A DNA stretch of 64,000 nt, taken from Streptomyces sp. NBC_01233. Lineage in GTDB: Bacteria > Actinomycetota > Actinomycetes > Streptomycetales > Streptomycetaceae. Positions within the stretch are counted from its first letter, which is position 1. Each line of letters opens with the position of its first letter. The position numbers were made by a program, and so were the translations under genes. The notes below the pieces were generated by a model. The model had not been told where the DNA came from, searched no databases, and saw only the letters and a program-made list of their open reading frames with translations. Below, one piece after another: positions 42,824 to 53,692 of this stretch. The stretch is taken from positions 6,545 to 70,544 of the forward strand of contig NZ_CP108515.1 in the NCBI RefSeq assembly GCF_035989305.1, read 5' to 3'.

Positions 42824-44136
42824 CCAGGCGGAACAGGCGACGCGGGCGGGACGCCGTAGTCACCGGAATCGGACTTTGCCTTCCAGGCACCCAGTCCCCG
42901 GTCCTCACCGCCGACGAACTCTGGGAGGTGGCCAGTACCGGAACGTCGTGCCTTGTCAAAAAGGGCGTCTACTACGGCAGCGTGAACCTGTCGAAAGAAA
43001 CGTTTGAGGAACGAGTGGTCGGCGTTCCCGACTTCTTCTCCCGCCATTACACGAACGCCCATCGCTTCGGGCTGGTGTCGCTAGCACAGGCGTGTGCGGA
43101 CGCGGGGCTTGATGTGCACCGCGATCTCGAAACGGCCGCCGTCCTGGTCGGCCGCGGGGGTGTGGATGCAAACATCGACAGCTACCTCGCCGTCCTACGG
43201 GCCGACCCCGCGACCCTCCCCGTTGCCGAGGCGATGGAGATGTTCGTCGCGGCGGAGCAGTCGGTCACCCCCTCGGACGTGGCTCTGGTCCAGGGCGCGC
43301 TCACGCGGTCCAAGGGCGCCAACTTTACCGTGTCGTGTGGCTGCGCGTCCTCCGCCCTTCAGATCGGCAATGCCCAACGCATGATCGCCTCGGGTGAGAC
43401 CGAGATCGCCGTGGTGACCGGGGTGGACGTCTTCAGCGTTCCCCTCATCCACAACATCCAGCGTCTGCTGAGCGGAGCCCAGCAGACGTACGACGCCATG
43501 CGGTCCCAGGACATGCCCGCCCTCCTGCCGTCATTCGAATCCCTGATGCGTCCTTACGACCGGCGCGCCGACTGCATCAACCATGGCGAAGGGTCCGCGA
43601 CCATCGTCCTTGAGAGCCGAGACCACGCCTTCGCACGGGACGCTCGCCTCTACGGCCAAGTCCTTGCTCAGGCAACCACCCGGGACGGGCTGGCCAATCC
43701 GCTGGCCTGCGACGACACCGGAAAGGCGCTGGTGTCCGCGGTGCGGCGGTGCCTCGGCGACACCTGGGAGATCGACCAGGTGCCCTATGTCCACGGCGGC
43801 AGCGACGGCAACGCGGTGGTCACGACGTTCGAGGCCAACGCCATCAGGGAGCTGTACGGTCCCGCGTCACGTGATCTGCTCATGTCCTCCCAGGAAGGCT
43901 GCTTCGGCCACAACGGTGCACCCGCGGGCTGCCTCGGGGTGGCCCTCACCCTGCTGATGATGAACCACGGCCAGGTATGTCCCACCGCCAACTGCGAGGA
44001 ACCTGCGGACAACCTCACGTTCGACCCGGTGCCGGGGACGGCTACTCGTTCCCTCGACTTCGACTATGCCCTGAGCTTCAACTACCAGGTCGGCGGAGTG
44101 AAGAGCGCCATCCTGTTGGGCAGTCCCGAGGTCTGA
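42820..44136 (+). CDS. Free-standing beta-ketoacyl synthase
   Basis: A 438-aa FabF/type II-like KS. The active-site Cys is about residue 175, in FTVSCGCASSALQIG; catalytic His residues are about 325 (YVHGGSDGN) and 364 (GCFGHNGAPAGC). The position before the second His, usually a Lys (KSxxGH), reads SSQEGCFGH, so the Lys is missing. It probably condenses or transfers acyl groups for the adjacent large PKS, but the altered motif could mean a non-standard role such as decarboxylation or acyl transfer. Confidence 0.88.
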   Translation: MTRRNRRRGRDAVVTGIGLCLPGTQSPVLTADELWEVASTGTSCLVKKGVYYGSVNLSKETFEERVVGVPDFFSRHYTNAHRFGLVSLAQACADAGLDVHRDLETAAVLVGRGGVDANIDSYLAVLRADPATLPVAEAMEMFVAAEQSVTPSDVALVQGALTRSKGANFTVSCGCASSALQIGNAQRMIASGETEIAVVTGVDVFSVPLIHNIQRLLSGAQQTYDAMRSQDMPALLPSFESLMRPYDRRADCINHGEGSATIVLESRDHAFARDARLYGQVLAQATTRDGLANPLACDDTGKALVSAVRRCLGDTWEIDQVPYVHGGSDGNAVVTTFEANAIRELYGPASRDLLMSSQEGCFGHNGAPAGCLGVALTLLMMNHGQVCPTANCEEPADNLTFDPVPGTATRSLDFDYALSFNYQVGGVKSAILLGSPEV

Positions 44137-44382
44137 GGGCTTCCCGGCCAGACCCACTGAGCTGCTCGCGGGCCCGTCACCGATCCGAAGCCGGCGGCGG
44201 CCCCGCGGGAGCACGAGGTCCTGTCAGTTCCCCGTGATTCCGCGCAGACGCGGCCCGGAGGGACGTCTCCGCCTGCGGGCTCGCGTTTTCACCGCGCCCA
44301 GCCGTGTGGCACACCTCCTTCTCCTCCAACTCCCCAAGCTCCTCGAACCACATGCATCCGCTCTTCTCACAAGGAGACTCCC

Positions 44383-47300
44383 GTGGTGGCCATGGACAAG
44401 CAACCCTCTCGCCCCGCGCACGGGCCCATCGCCGTCATCGGCATGGGCTGTCGGCTTCCCGGAGACATTGACTCACCGGCCGCCTTGTGGAATCTGCTGA
44501 TGGAGGGCCGTGAGGCGGTGGGCGCCCCTCCGCCCGGCCGCGATGCGCCCGCACCGGCAGCCAGGATGTCAGCCGACGCTCAGGCCCTGCACCGGCGGGG
44601 CGGGTACCTGACCGACGTTTCGCGGTTCGACGCGGACTTCTTCGGCGTCTCCGGGAGAGAAGCCGACGTCCTCGACCCCCAACACCGGCTCCTGCTGGAG
44701 GTCGTCTGGGAGGCCCTGGAACACGCCGGTCTGCCTCCCGACCGGCTCGTCGGCTCCCGCACGGGTGTTTACACCGGTCTGAGCTACAACGACTACATGG
44801 ACCAGCTCGTCGGTTCGCCCCAGGAACTGGAAGGTTCCATCCTGACGAACGGTCACTGTGTGGCCGCAGGGCGCATCTCCTACCTCCTGGGCCTGCATGG
44901 CCCCAGCATCGCCCTGGACACCGCCTGCTCGTCCTCACTGGTCGCCTTCCACCTCGCCTGCCAAGCACTGCTCCGCGAGGAGTGCGATCTGGCGCTGGCT
45001 GCCGGCGTCAACCTCATGCTCACCCCACGCACCACCCAGTCCTTCGCCAGGATGGGCATGCTGTCCCCGACCGGACGCTGCCACACCTTCGACGCCGCCG
45101 CGGACGGATTCGTCCGCGGCGAGGGCTGTGGTGCCGTCGTCCTCAAACGCCTGGCCGACGCCCGCAAGGACGGCGACCGTATTCTCGCCGTCGTCCGCGG
45201 GTCCGCCGTGAACCAAGACGGCCGCTCCGACGGCCTTGCCGCCCCCTCGCCCACTGCCCAGCAGGCCCTCTACCGCACGGCACTCGCCCAGGCCAGCGTC
45301 GACCCGGCGCAGATCTCAATGATCGAAGCCCACGGTACGGGCACCCCGGTGGGCGACCCGGTCGAGTTCACCAGCCTGGCAGCCGTGTACGGCAACGGAC
45401 TCTCCCCGTGCGCCCTTGGCTCGGTCAAGACGAACCTCGGCCACCTGGAGCCCGCCGCCGGCATCACCGGACTGATCAAGACCGTCCTGTGCCTGCAGCA
45501 GGGGGTCATCCCTCCCAACCTGCACTTCACCGGCTGGCACCCGGCCATCACCGCTGACGCCACCCGCTTCTTCATCCCGGTCGAACCCACCCAGTGGCCC
45601 GGGCGGCAGCCGGTCAGGCTGGCTGCGGTCTCCTCATTCGGCTTCTCGGGCACCAACGCCCACGTGATCCTTCAGCAGCCACCGCGGCCCAGCCGCCGCG
45701 CCGCACTGCCTGCCCCGCGCCGGCCGGAGAACGCGCCACCCGAGGTGATCCTGGTCGCGGCCGGATCCCACCGCGCCCTGCCAGCCGCGGCCGGTCGCCT
45801 GGCCGACTGGCTGGAAGGAGCCGGTGCGCGCGTCCCGCTGCGGGACGTGGCCCACACCCTGGCCCTGCGCCGCAGCCCCGGACGTGGGCGCCTCGCGGTC
45901 GTGGCCCGTACCCGCGCCGAAACCCTGGAGGCACTCCGGCTGTTCGTCGCGGGCCTGCCCCATCCGGCCCTCGTCTCGGGCACGGCCGATGTCACCGCTC
46001 CTCACCAGCCGGTATGGGTCTTCTCCGGACAGGGCTCCCAGTGGTCCGGAATGGGCCGCCAACTCCTCGCGTGTAATGCGCCCTTCGCGAAGGCTCTGAC
46101 TGAGGTCGACGCCCTCATCCGGCAGGAGGCGGGGTTCTCCGTCTTGGAGCTGATCCGCGCGGATGAACCCGTATCCGTAGGCCCGCGGATCCAGCCAGTG
46201 CTCTTCGCCATGCAAATCGCGCTGGCCGCGGCCTGGCAGGCGCATGGCGTCCAGCCCGCTGCCGTCATCGGGCACTCCATGGGAGAGGCAGCAGCGGCCG
46301 TCGTGGCCGGAGCGCTCACACTCAGCGACGGGGTCCGCGTCATCTGCCGCCGCTCGGCACTGCTGGAGCGGATCACCGGGTCGGGCGCGATGGCCAGCGT
46401 CGCCCTGGACCAGGCCACCGTGGAGGCCGACCTCGCTGACGCCGGCGCCGACGCCGTCTGCGTGGCGGTCCTGGCCGCGCCCCGCACCACGGTCGTCTCC
46501 GGCGACGCCGACCAGATCGCCCGCCTGATCGCGGAATGGGGGAAGCGCGGGATCCTCGCCCTGCCGATCGCGGTCGACGTCGCCTCCCACAGCCCCCACG
46601 TCGACCCTCTCCTGCCCGATCTGCACGAAGCTCTCCTCGATCTGAGCCCCCGTGCGCCCCGCATCCCCTTCTACTCCACCGTGACCGAGGACCCGCGGCA
46701 CAGCCCTCTCCTGGACGCTGCCTATTGGTGCAACAATCTGCGCCAGCCCGTCCGCTTCCATGCCGCCGTCGCCGCCGCCGCCCAGGACCGCCACCAGATC
46801 TACATCGAGATCTCGCCCCATCCCGTGATCACCCAGTCCCTCACGGAGAGCCTGGCCGAACTGACCCCGGAGGCGCTGGTCCTGCCCTCACTGCGCCGCG
46901 GACAGGACGAAACCGCCACCTTGCGGACCCAGCTCGCTGCCGTCCACTGCGATGGCGGCACCGTCGACTGGACCCCCCTGTGCGGCGATGGCTGCTTGAC
47001 AGACGCTCCCACCATCACCTTCGACCGCACCCGCCACTGGACCTCCGGCGAGCCACAGCTGACCGACGCGGGAGCCCTGCCCGGCCGGCACACGGAGATC
47101 CCCGGCGAGCCGCCCCGCCACACCTGGAGCGCCAGCACCCCCACTCGCCATCTGCCCTGGCTCAACGACCACCGCGTCCACGGCACTGCCGTCCTGCCCG
47201 GCGCCGCATTCTGCGCCCTTCTGCACACCGCGGCCCGGACCGCACTCAACGGTGACGTCGCGGACATCGAGATCACCGACATCGCCTTCCACGACCTGCT

Positions 47301-50300
47301 GCGCCTCACCGACGACACGGAAATCAGCACTACGCTCACCCTTGCCGCCTCCCAGCAGGCCACCGGCGAAATCCACTCCCGCGAGCCCGGCGGGTCCTGG
47401 CAGCTGCACGCCTCGGCAATTGCCCGCGGTGTGCCCACACCCCAGCCCCCCCGTGCGGCCTCAATCCCGGCGCTCGACCGCAAGCACCCCGTCACAATGG
47501 ATCCGGCCGCCCTCTACGCCGGGTTGCGTGCCTGCGGCCTCGAACACGGACCGGCCTTCACCGGCATCACCAGGCTTCACACGAACAACCAGAGGAACAG
47601 TTTCTGGGCTCGCATCGAACTTCCACCCACCGCCCGTACTCCCGAGCACGCCCTGAGCTTCCATCCCGTCCTGCTCGACCTGTGTCTCCAACTGCTGGTC
47701 GCCGGAGCCGGCGACGACAGCGCACCCGCGCCCATCCTGCCCGTCCAGATCGGCGCTCTGCGGATCCTGGGCGACCTCTCACAGGCTGTCCACGCGCACG
47801 CCTGGGTCACAGAGAACACCGCGACGACCCTGGCCGGACAGGTCCGTGTCCTGGACACCGGCGGCCGACCGGTCCTGGCCCTCGACGGCGCGCGCTTCGC
47901 CCGCCGCGCACCTGCACACGACACGGCCGTCGACCAGTGGTTCATGGAACTCGGGTGGCACCAAGCGCCCCGCTCCCACGCCCGGCAGACACCGCCCGGG
48001 AACTGGCTCATCGTGGGTGAGGGCGACGGCGAGGCCGAACGCCTGGCGGCACTCCTGCGGGACGCCGGTGCCCACGCGGAGGTTCGGGAGACACCCCTGA
48101 GCCGGGAGGGGCTCGCCACACTGGCCGACGTCTTCCGCAACCACCTGGCCGCCGGAACGGGACCCTGGCGCGCCGTCGTCGTGTTGTGCGGCACGCCGTC
48201 CGCCGACGACAGCGACCCCACTCACGGCGCACAGCAACGTGCCAGGCGACTGCTCGCCTTCGCCCAGGCCGCCGAAGACCACAACGGAACGTGGCGCCTG
48301 TACACCGCCACCCGGCACGCCCGTGCGGTCACCGCGGACGAAGCCGGTCACCCCGCCCACAGCACCGTACGCGGCGTCGCACGTGTCCTTGCGATCGAGC
48401 ACCCGCGCCTACGGCCCACCCTTGTCGACACCGATCCCGGAGCGCACGGGCTGCGCGCGCTGGCCGATGAACTCCTCGCCGACGCCCCCGAAGACGAAGT
48501 CGCACTGCGGGACGGCACCCGATACGTGGCACGCATCGACCGGGCCCCCGTCACCCACGCCGAACGCACCGCCAGTACCACCCGGGTCGTCCGATACGGC
48601 GAGGACGGGTTCCGCCTACGCGTCGGACGTCTCGGCGATCTCGACAGCCTCGAACTGGTTGTAACAGGCCGTCGTCACCCCGGCGAGGGAGAGGTCGAGG
48701 TGCGCGTCCAGGCCTCCGGGCTCAACTTCCGCGACGTCCTCACAACCCTCGGCATGCTCGGTTCAGAGCCTGCCACCCCTTACCGCATCGGTTTCGAGTG
48801 CGCGGGGGAGGTTACCGCCGTGGGAGCGGGCGTGGACCACGTCCGCCCCGGAGACACCGTCCTTGCCGTCCAGCTCCAAGGCGGCACCTTCGGCTCCTTC
48901 ATCACCGTTCCCGCCACCGCCGTCGTCCCCGTCCCGCCCGCCCTCACCCCCGAGACGGCAGCAGGACTGCCCACGGCATTCCTCACCGCCTGGTACGCAC
49001 TCCACCACGTCGCACGGCTGGCCCCCGGTGAACGCGTCCTCGTGCACTCGGCCAGCGGCGGCACCGGCCTGGCCGCCATCGCCGTCGCCCGCCTGCTGGG
49101 CGCGGACGTCCTGGCCACAGCCGGCACCGAGGAGAAACGACGCTACTTGCGCGGCACCGGAATCCGCTGCGTCATGGACTCCCGCACCCTGGACTTCACC
49201 GATCAGACCCGCCAGGCGACCGGCGGCGAGGGAGTCGACGTCGTCCTGAACTCCCTCGCCGGCCCCGCCGTCCGCGCCGGGCTCGAAGCACTGCGCCCGT
49301 TCGGCCGCTTCGTCGAACTCGGCGTACGCGACATCATGGCCGACGCCGCCCTCAGACTCGCCCCGCTGCGCCACAACATCACCTTTGCCACGGTCGACCT
49401 CATCGGGCTCCAGCAGCAGCGACCGAAGTTGTTCGGCACGCTTCTGCAGGAGGTCGCGGACCACATCACCGCAGGGCGCCTCAAACCGCTGCTGTGCACC
49501 CCCTATCCGCTGGATCTGGCCGCGGATGCCTTCCACACGATGGCCGGCGCCCGGCACATCGGCAAAATGGTGTTGACCGTCCCCGATCGGGGAGAGACCA
49601 CCGCCATCCTGCCGGACGGGCCTCCCGTCGTACGCCCCGACAGCGCATACATCGTCACCGGCGGTCTCGGCGGTCTCGGGCTGGCCACGGCACGCTGGCT
49701 CGCGGAGCAGGGAGCGGGCCGGGTCGTCCTCAACGGCCGCCGGCCACCTTCGCTGGAAACCGCGCGCGTCGTCATGGACCTGCCCGGTACCACGATCGTA
49801 CTCGGCGACATCTCCCGGTCCGACACCGCCGAACGACTCGTCAAGGCCGCCACCGAAGGCGGTATGCCGCTGCGTGGGGTTGTGCACTGCGCCATGGTCC
49901 TCAGCGACGCCGCCCTGAGCACCATCAGCGACTACCAGCTCAAGCGGGTGTGGGCCCCCAAGGTCACCGGGGCCTGGAACCTCCACCAGGCCACAGCCGC
50001 ACAATCCCTGGACTTCTTCGTCCTGTACTCATCCATGAGCTCCCTGCTCGGCAACGCCGGACAGGGAACGTACGCAGCCGCCAACGCCTGGCTCGACGCC
50101 TTCGCCACCTGGCGCACCCGGGGCGGCCTGCCCACGCTGGCAGTCAACTGGGGTCCTTGGGGCGAGACGGGGCAGGCCACCGATTTCGCCGATCGCGGAT
50201 ACGAGACCATTCCCACCCGCGAGGGGATCAAGGCCCTGCACACCCTGCTCGCCCATCAACGGGTCCAGACCGCCGTCCTCCCGGGCCCGCCGCAGACTTG

Positions 50301-50706
50301 GATCCCCCGGACGAGCTCCGCCTCCAGCCTCTTCGCCCTCCTCGCACCGGACGACCTCCCGGCTCTGGATGAGCCCGAGTCCGGCGGCCCTGGCATCCGC
50401 TCCCGCTTCGAAGCCCTGCCCGCCGGCATCGCACGCCAGACCGCCTTGGAGACCTACCTCGGCGACCACATCCGGGCCATCCTGCGCACCGGCAGCGCCA
50501 CGCTGGACCCGCAGACTCCTCTCAAGGCCCTCGGCTTCGATTCGTTGCTGGCCACCGAACTTCGCGTCCGCCTCGAAACCGAACTCCCCGTCCGTCTCGC
50601 CGGGAACTTCATCTGGCAGCATCCCACCGTGGCCTCCCTCGCCACCGCCCTCGCCGCCCTTATGGGTCTGGCACCAGAGGCGAACCTCACCCGTTTCGAC
50701 GCCTGA
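44383..50706 (+). CDS. Highly reducing type I polyketide synthase (Mas-like)
   Basis: A 2107-aa single-module synthase from GTG 44383, with AAGGAG six bases upstream. Order KS-AT-DH-ER-KR-ACP. KS: Cys182 (DTACSSSL), His317 (EAHGTGT), His354 (NLGH). AT: Ser632 in [10 protein letters not shown], with VASHSPHVD at the specificity loop as in mycocerosate-type synthases. DH: His930 in [29 protein letters not shown] near 1552. KR: GGLGGLG near 1760, Ser1884/Tyr1897/Asn. ACP: Ser2054 in [11 protein letters not shown]. No thioesterase. Size and order equal mycobacterial Mas, so an iteratively made fully reduced (possibly methyl-branched) acyl chain is likely. Confidence 0.94.
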   Translation: MVAMDKQPSRPAHGPIAVIGMGCRLPGDIDSPAALWNLLMEGREAVGAPPPGRDAPAPAARMSADAQALHRRGGYLTDVSRFDADFFGVSGREADVLDPQHRLLLEVVWEALEHAGLPPDRLVGSRTGVYTGLSYNDYMDQLVGSPQELEGSILTNGHCVAAGRISYLLGLHGPSIALDTACSSSLVAFHLACQALLREECDLALAAGVNLMLTPRTTQSFARMGMLSPTGRCHTFDAAADGFVRGEGCGAVVLKRLADARKDGDRILAVVRGSAVNQDGRSDGLAAPSPTAQQALYRTALAQASVDPAQISMIEAHGTGTPVGDPVEFTSLAAVYGNGLSPCALGSVKTNLGHLEPAAGITGLIKTVLCLQQGVIPPNLHFTGWHPAITADATRFFIPVEPTQWPGRQPVRLAAVSSFGFSGTNAHVILQQPPRPSRRAALPAPRRPENAPPEVILVAAGSHRALPAAAGRLADWLEGAGARVPLRDVAHTLALRRSPGRGRLAVVARTRAETLEALRLFVAGLPHPALVSGTADVTAPHQPVWVFSGQGSQWSGMGRQLLACNAPFAKALTEVDALIRQEAGFSVLELIRADEPVSVGPRIQPVLFAMQIALAAAWQAHGVQPAAVIGHSMGEAAAAVVAGALTLSDGVRVICRRSALLERITGSGAMASVALDQATVEADLADAGADAVCVAVLAAPRTTVVSGDADQIARLIAEWGKRGILALPIAVDVASHSPHVDPLLPDLHEALLDLSPRAPRIPFYSTVTEDPRHSPLLDAAYWCNNLRQPVRFHAAVAAAAQDRHQIYIEISPHPVITQSLTESLAELTPEALVLPSLRRGQDETATLRTQLAAVHCDGGTVDWTPLCGDGCLTDAPTITFDRTRHWTSGEPQLTDAGALPGRHTEIPGEPPRHTWSASTPTRHLPWLNDHRVHGTAVLPGAAFCALLHTAARTALNGDVADIEITDIAFHDLLRLTDDTEISTTLTLAASQQATGEIHSREPGGSWQLHASAIARGVPTPQPPRAASIPALDRKHPVTMDPAALYAGLRACGLEHGPAFTGITRLHTNNQRNSFWARIELPPTARTPEHALSFHPVLLDLCLQLLVAGAGDDSAPAPILPVQIGALRILGDLSQAVHAHAWVTENTATTLAGQVRVLDTGGRPVLALDGARFARRAPAHDTAVDQWFMELGWHQAPRSHARQTPPGNWLIVGEGDGEAERLAALLRDAGAHAEVRETPLSREGLATLADVFRNHLAAGTGPWRAVVVLCGTPSADDSDPTHGAQQRARRLLAFAQAAEDHNGTWRLYTATRHARAVTADEAGHPAHSTVRGVARVLAIEHPRLRPTLVDTDPGAHGLRALADELLADAPEDEVALRDGTRYVARIDRAPVTHAERTASTTRVVRYGEDGFRLRVGRLGDLDSLELVVTGRRHPGEGEVEVRVQASGLNFRDVLTTLGMLGSEPATPYRIGFECAGEVTAVGAGVDHVRPGDTVLAVQLQGGTFGSFITVPATAVVPVPPALTPETAAGLPTAFLTAWYALHHVARLAPGERVLVHSASGGTGLAAIAVARLLGADVLATAGTEEKRRYLRGTGIRCVMDSRTLDFTDQTRQATGGEGVDVVLNSLAGPAVRAGLEALRPFGRFVELGVRDIMADAALRLAPLRHNITFATVDLIGLQQQRPKLFGTLLQEVADHITAGRLKPLLCTPYPLDLAADAFHTMAGARHIGKMVLTVPDRGETTAILPDGPPVVRPDSAYIVTGGLGGLGLATARWLAEQGAGRVVLNGRRPPSLETARVVMDLPGTTIVLGDISRSDTAERLVKAATEGGMPLRGVVHCAMVLSDAALSTISDYQLKRVWAPKVTGAWNLHQATAAQSLDFFVLYSSMSSLLGNAGQGTYAAANAWLDAFATWRTRGGLPTLAVNWGPWGETGQATDFADRGYETIPTREGIKALHTLLAHQRVQTAVLPGPPQTWIPRTSSASSLFALLAPDDLPALDEPESGGPGIRSRFEALPAGIARQTALETYLGDHIRAILRTGSATLDPQTPLKALGFDSLLATELRVRLETELPVRLAGNFIWQHPTVASLATALAALMGLAPEANLTRFDA

Positions 50707-50782
50707 CACGGCGCCGGCTCGGGCGACGTCGTCTCGACACGACCGTGAGCAGAGGGCAACGACCTTCCCGGGCCGACACAAG

Positions 50783-50814
50783 CGCCTTTGACGTCGTCAC
50801 CACGGTCAAAGGCG
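50783..50814. terminator. Hairpin after the PKS gene
   Basis: 10-bp arms (CGCCTTTGAC and its complement) with a 12-base loop, about 77 bases past the PKS stop. Confidence 0.7.
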
Positions 50815-50910
50815 ACCCCGATGCGCTCCGACGGAACACCCCTCCATTGGGGTGAGGATGGCGTCAGATCCTTGCGGCATATGCTGTGATGCTGAGTCAA
50901 TGGAGTATCC

Positions 50911-50940
50911 AACCGGTGGGCAGCCCATCCCTCTCGGGGG
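50911..50940 (+). promoter_or_regulatory. Leader element C
   Basis: AACCGGTGGGCAGCCCATCC followed by CTCTCGGGGG, about 100 bases after the PKS terminator. Its upstream 35 bases also match element A. Element D follows 500 bases on; no gene is supported between them, so C may be the leader of a lost gene. Confidence 0.58.
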
Positions 50941-51411
50941 GCGTGGCACTGCTATGGCCTGCGGCTCTTTGCTGGTCAGGGAACCATTGGCGTACCAGAG
51001 TCGCGATGGGCCTCCTCGAGGGGTGTTGGATCGCCGGTCGGTGCCGCTTATGTGGCACCGACTGGTCGGTCGTCGGACTCTGCCACCGTCCCGCGCTACG
51101 GCCGGGTCTGTGACATCGGTGAGTCGCGCCGGACGAGCTCGATGCGTTGATGACATGCCGCTCCCGTCGAGCCGCCGCAATCACGACCTCTGCGCGCATC
51201 GCCTTGGCCGGCTGGGCGATCGGTATAGACCGAAGGCCGGATCCCGAAAAAGCGCAAGCGTCGGTCCGGAACGCTCGGACGCCGATGGCGCGAGATTGCA
51301 CCGACGGTATGCGCATGCGGCTTGCTGCCCGGCGTGCGCTCCTCCATACAGGTGATGAGTGGAGTTGGCGTCTTGTCAACGATTCACTCGTATGGGTCAC
51401 TGGATGCAGTG

Positions 51412-51444
51412 AACCGGTGGGCCGCCCATCCCATATCCGGGGGA
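51412..51444 (+). promoter_or_regulatory. Leader element D (upstream of TIG genes)
   Basis: AACCGGTGGGCCGCCCATCC followed by CATATCCGGGGGA, about 225 bases before the first TIG-domain gene. GGTGGG can pair with CCCATC, or ATCCC with GGGGAT; the two stems are mutually exclusive. Confidence 0.6.
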
Positions 51445-51668
51445 TCGTCGTAGTGGCGGTGCCTGCCTGTTCTTCATTCGGGCGTGCGCAGGAGCACTCC
51501 GCGAACCCGCAGCCTGATCGAACCGCTCGCTCTCCCATCAAGCGGCTCCCATCAATGCCGGAACCCCACTGTGCACTTCGGTGCCAGTCGGGCGCATCTC
51601 CGGCACCCAGGTGACCTGCCGGTCGGCTGTCTCCCCTTGTCCCTGTTCTTACAGCGAGGAGCCTCTCC

Positions 51669-52409
51669 ATGCCCATCTCTCCGAATCAGGGGTCGACCGG
51701 CGGTGGCACGCTGGTGACCATCACCGGTACGAACCTTTCCGGCACCACTGCGGTGAAGTTCGGCAGCAAACCGGCCACCAGCATCACCAACGTCTCACCG
51801 ACCCAGGTCACCGCGGTGTCCCCGTCAGGTACCGGCACGGCCGGCGTCACCGTGACAACTCCCGGCGGTACCAGCGGCCCGGTTCCCTTCTTCTACGTCG
51901 GCGCCCCGTTCAAGTCCTCACTGGGGACGACGTCAGGCCCACTGGTCGGCGGGAACACGATCACCATCAACGGTGTGGGAATGTCGACCGCGAACACCGT
52001 GTCCTTCGGCGGGGTGACCGCGACCCCGACAGTCGTCTCCGACACCGAGCTCAGCGTCACGGTGCCCGCGGGTGTCACGGCGGGTCCCGTCGGGGTCACC
52101 GTCACCACCGCGGGAGGCAGCAACAACGGTCTGTCCTACACCTACGTCGACGTCCCCACCGTGGCGACGGTCGCCCCGTCCTCCGGGCCCACGTCCGGGG
52201 GTACAGGTGTGACGATCACCGGTACCAACCTCGACGCCACCGGCTCGGTAACCTTCGACGGAGCCGTGGCACCGTTCTCCGTGGTGAATTCCACCACGCT
52301 GTCGGTGGTGACTCCGCCGGGCGCCGCCGGCTTGGTGGACGTGGTGGTCACCAACCCGGCTGGCTCGGCCACGGGCGCCTTCACCTATGTGGCAGGTCCC
52401 GGCATCTAA
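51669..52409 (+). CDS. IPT/TIG-domain protein, three repeats
   Basis: A 246-aa protein with GAGGAG before its ATG. It has three consecutive TIG (Ig-like, plexin/transcription factor) repeats of about 82 aa, each starting P-x-x-G-x-x-x-GG (QGSTGGGTLVTITGTNLSG; GPLVGGNTITINGVGMS; GPTSGGTGVTITGTNLDATG). No signal peptide, anchor or cysteines. In other contexts TIG domains occur in cell-surface, carbohydrate-binding or phage tail proteins. The following gene is a longer paralogue. Confidence 0.82.
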   Translation: MPISPNQGSTGGGTLVTITGTNLSGTTAVKFGSKPATSITNVSPTQVTAVSPSGTGTAGVTVTTPGGTSGPVPFFYVGAPFKSSLGTTSGPLVGGNTITINGVGMSTANTVSFGGVTATPTVVSDTELSVTVPAGVTAGPVGVTVTTAGGSNNGLSYTYVDVPTVATVAPSSGPTSGGTGVTITGTNLDATGSVTFDGAVAPFSVVNSTTLSVVTPPGAAGLVDVVVTNPAGSATGAFTYVAGPGI

Positions 52410-52419
52410 GACTCATCCC

Positions 52420-52450
52420 GCCGCCGCCCGTTTCACCAGCGGGCGGCGGC
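52420..52450. terminator. Hairpin between the two TIG genes
   Basis: Perfect 11-bp stem (GCCGCCGCCCG and its complement) with a 9-base loop right after the first TIG gene; it may make the second gene's expression lower or separate. Confidence 0.78.
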
Positions 52451-52508
52451 ACTCATGCCCGACTCCCGGCCCGACTACGGGCCAGAAATGCCGTCGCAGG
52501 AGCCGCTC

Positions 52509-53528
52509 ATGCCGCCCACACTCAGTGCCATCAGTCCCTCCTCGGGCCCCACCACCGGAGGCACCAATGTCACTCTCACCGGCAGCGGCCTGACCGGGGC
52601 CACCTCTGTGCGGTTCGGCAGCACGCCTGCTTCCTTTACCGTCAACTCGGCCACACAGATCACCGCAGTCAGCCCCGCCGTCACCGCAGGCACGACGGCG
52701 GTGACGGTCGTCAGCCCGACCGGTACCAGCAACGCGGTGACTTTCACTTACATCACAGCCGCGGTCCCGGTGGTCACGGCGGTGGCGCCCAGCAGCGGTC
52801 CGACATCAGGCGCCACCAGCGTCACCATTACGGGGACCGGATTCACCGGCGCCACCGCGGTGCGCTTCGCGAATGCGCCGGCGGCGTCGTTCTCAGTCAA
52901 TTCGGCCACCCAGATCACCGCCGTGACGCCGGCCGGAACCCCCGGTGCTGCTGCGGTTACCGTGACCGCGCCGGGAGGCACCAGTGCCCATTCCGCCGAC
53001 GCCTACTTCTTCTACGCTGCGCCTCCCGTACTGAACGATGCAGCACCGGGCCAGGGCGCGACGTCCGGGGGAACGGTGGTGACGCTGACGGGGTCCAGTC
53101 TGCTCAACGCGAGCGCGGTCCGCTTCGGCTCCACCAACGCCACGTCCTTCACTGTGTTGTCGTCGACACAGATCACGGCCACCGCACCACCGGGGACGGG
53201 CAGTTCCCAGATCTCGGTGGTCACCCCGGGCGGCACGAGCAACCCTGTGCCCTTCGCCTACGTCACCGCTCCCACCCTCACCGGCCTCGCGCCCGCCAGT
53301 GGACCGACTTCCGCCGGCACCGTCGTCACCATCACAGGCGCGAATCTGGCCACCACCATCAAGGCCACCTTCGGTAGCACGGCTGTCGCCTTCACGGTCG
53401 TCTCCGACACACAGATCACGGCCACGGTGCCCGCCGGGGCCGCCGGTCCGGTTTCAGTGAGCGTCATCACTGCCGGCGGTGCCAGCGCCGGCCTTGCCTA
53501 CACCCGTCTCGCCGCACCCGGCATCTGA
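52509..53528 (+). CDS. IPT/TIG-domain protein, four repeats
   Basis: A 339-aa protein; the ATG at 52509 is preferred over 52455 because CAGGAG lies six bases upstream, as in the first TIG gene. It has four TIG repeats (SPSSGPTTGGTNVTLTGSGL; SSGPTSGATSVTITGTGFTG; GQGATSGGTVVTLTGSSLLN; ASGPTSAGTVVTITGANLAT). Like its neighbour it begins directly with the domain, has no signal peptide and ends immediately after the last repeat with LAAPGI, close to the AGPGI end of the other. Confidence 0.82.
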   Translation: MPPTLSAISPSSGPTTGGTNVTLTGSGLTGATSVRFGSTPASFTVNSATQITAVSPAVTAGTTAVTVVSPTGTSNAVTFTYITAAVPVVTAVAPSSGPTSGATSVTITGTGFTGATAVRFANAPAASFSVNSATQITAVTPAGTPGAAAVTVTAPGGTSAHSADAYFFYAAPPVLNDAAPGQGATSGGTVVTLTGSSLLNASAVRFGSTNATSFTVLSSTQITATAPPGTGSSQISVVTPGGTSNPVPFAYVTAPTLTGLAPASGPTSAGTVVTITGANLATTIKATFGSTAVAFTVVSDTQITATVPAGAAGPVSVSVITAGGASAGLAYTRLAAPGI

Positions 53529-53692
53529 GCTGCGGGCCGGCGCGTCCGAGCGGCGGGGTGTGGCCCGCTGGTCCAACCGGGTTGCCTCTGTGCGCGGCCT
53601 CGCGCAGGACGAAGGAGATCGCCTTAGCGTAAAGATCACCGCAGTACGTACGCCCCTTCGCGCCCAGTCCGCTGACGTAAGGAGCTGAACCG

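Noticed and set aside
51581..53377. A roughly 600-codon alternative frame across both TIG genes
   Set aside because: It is His/Arg-rich, crosses the terminator between the genes, and the other frame gives recognisable TIG repeats with proper ribosome sites.
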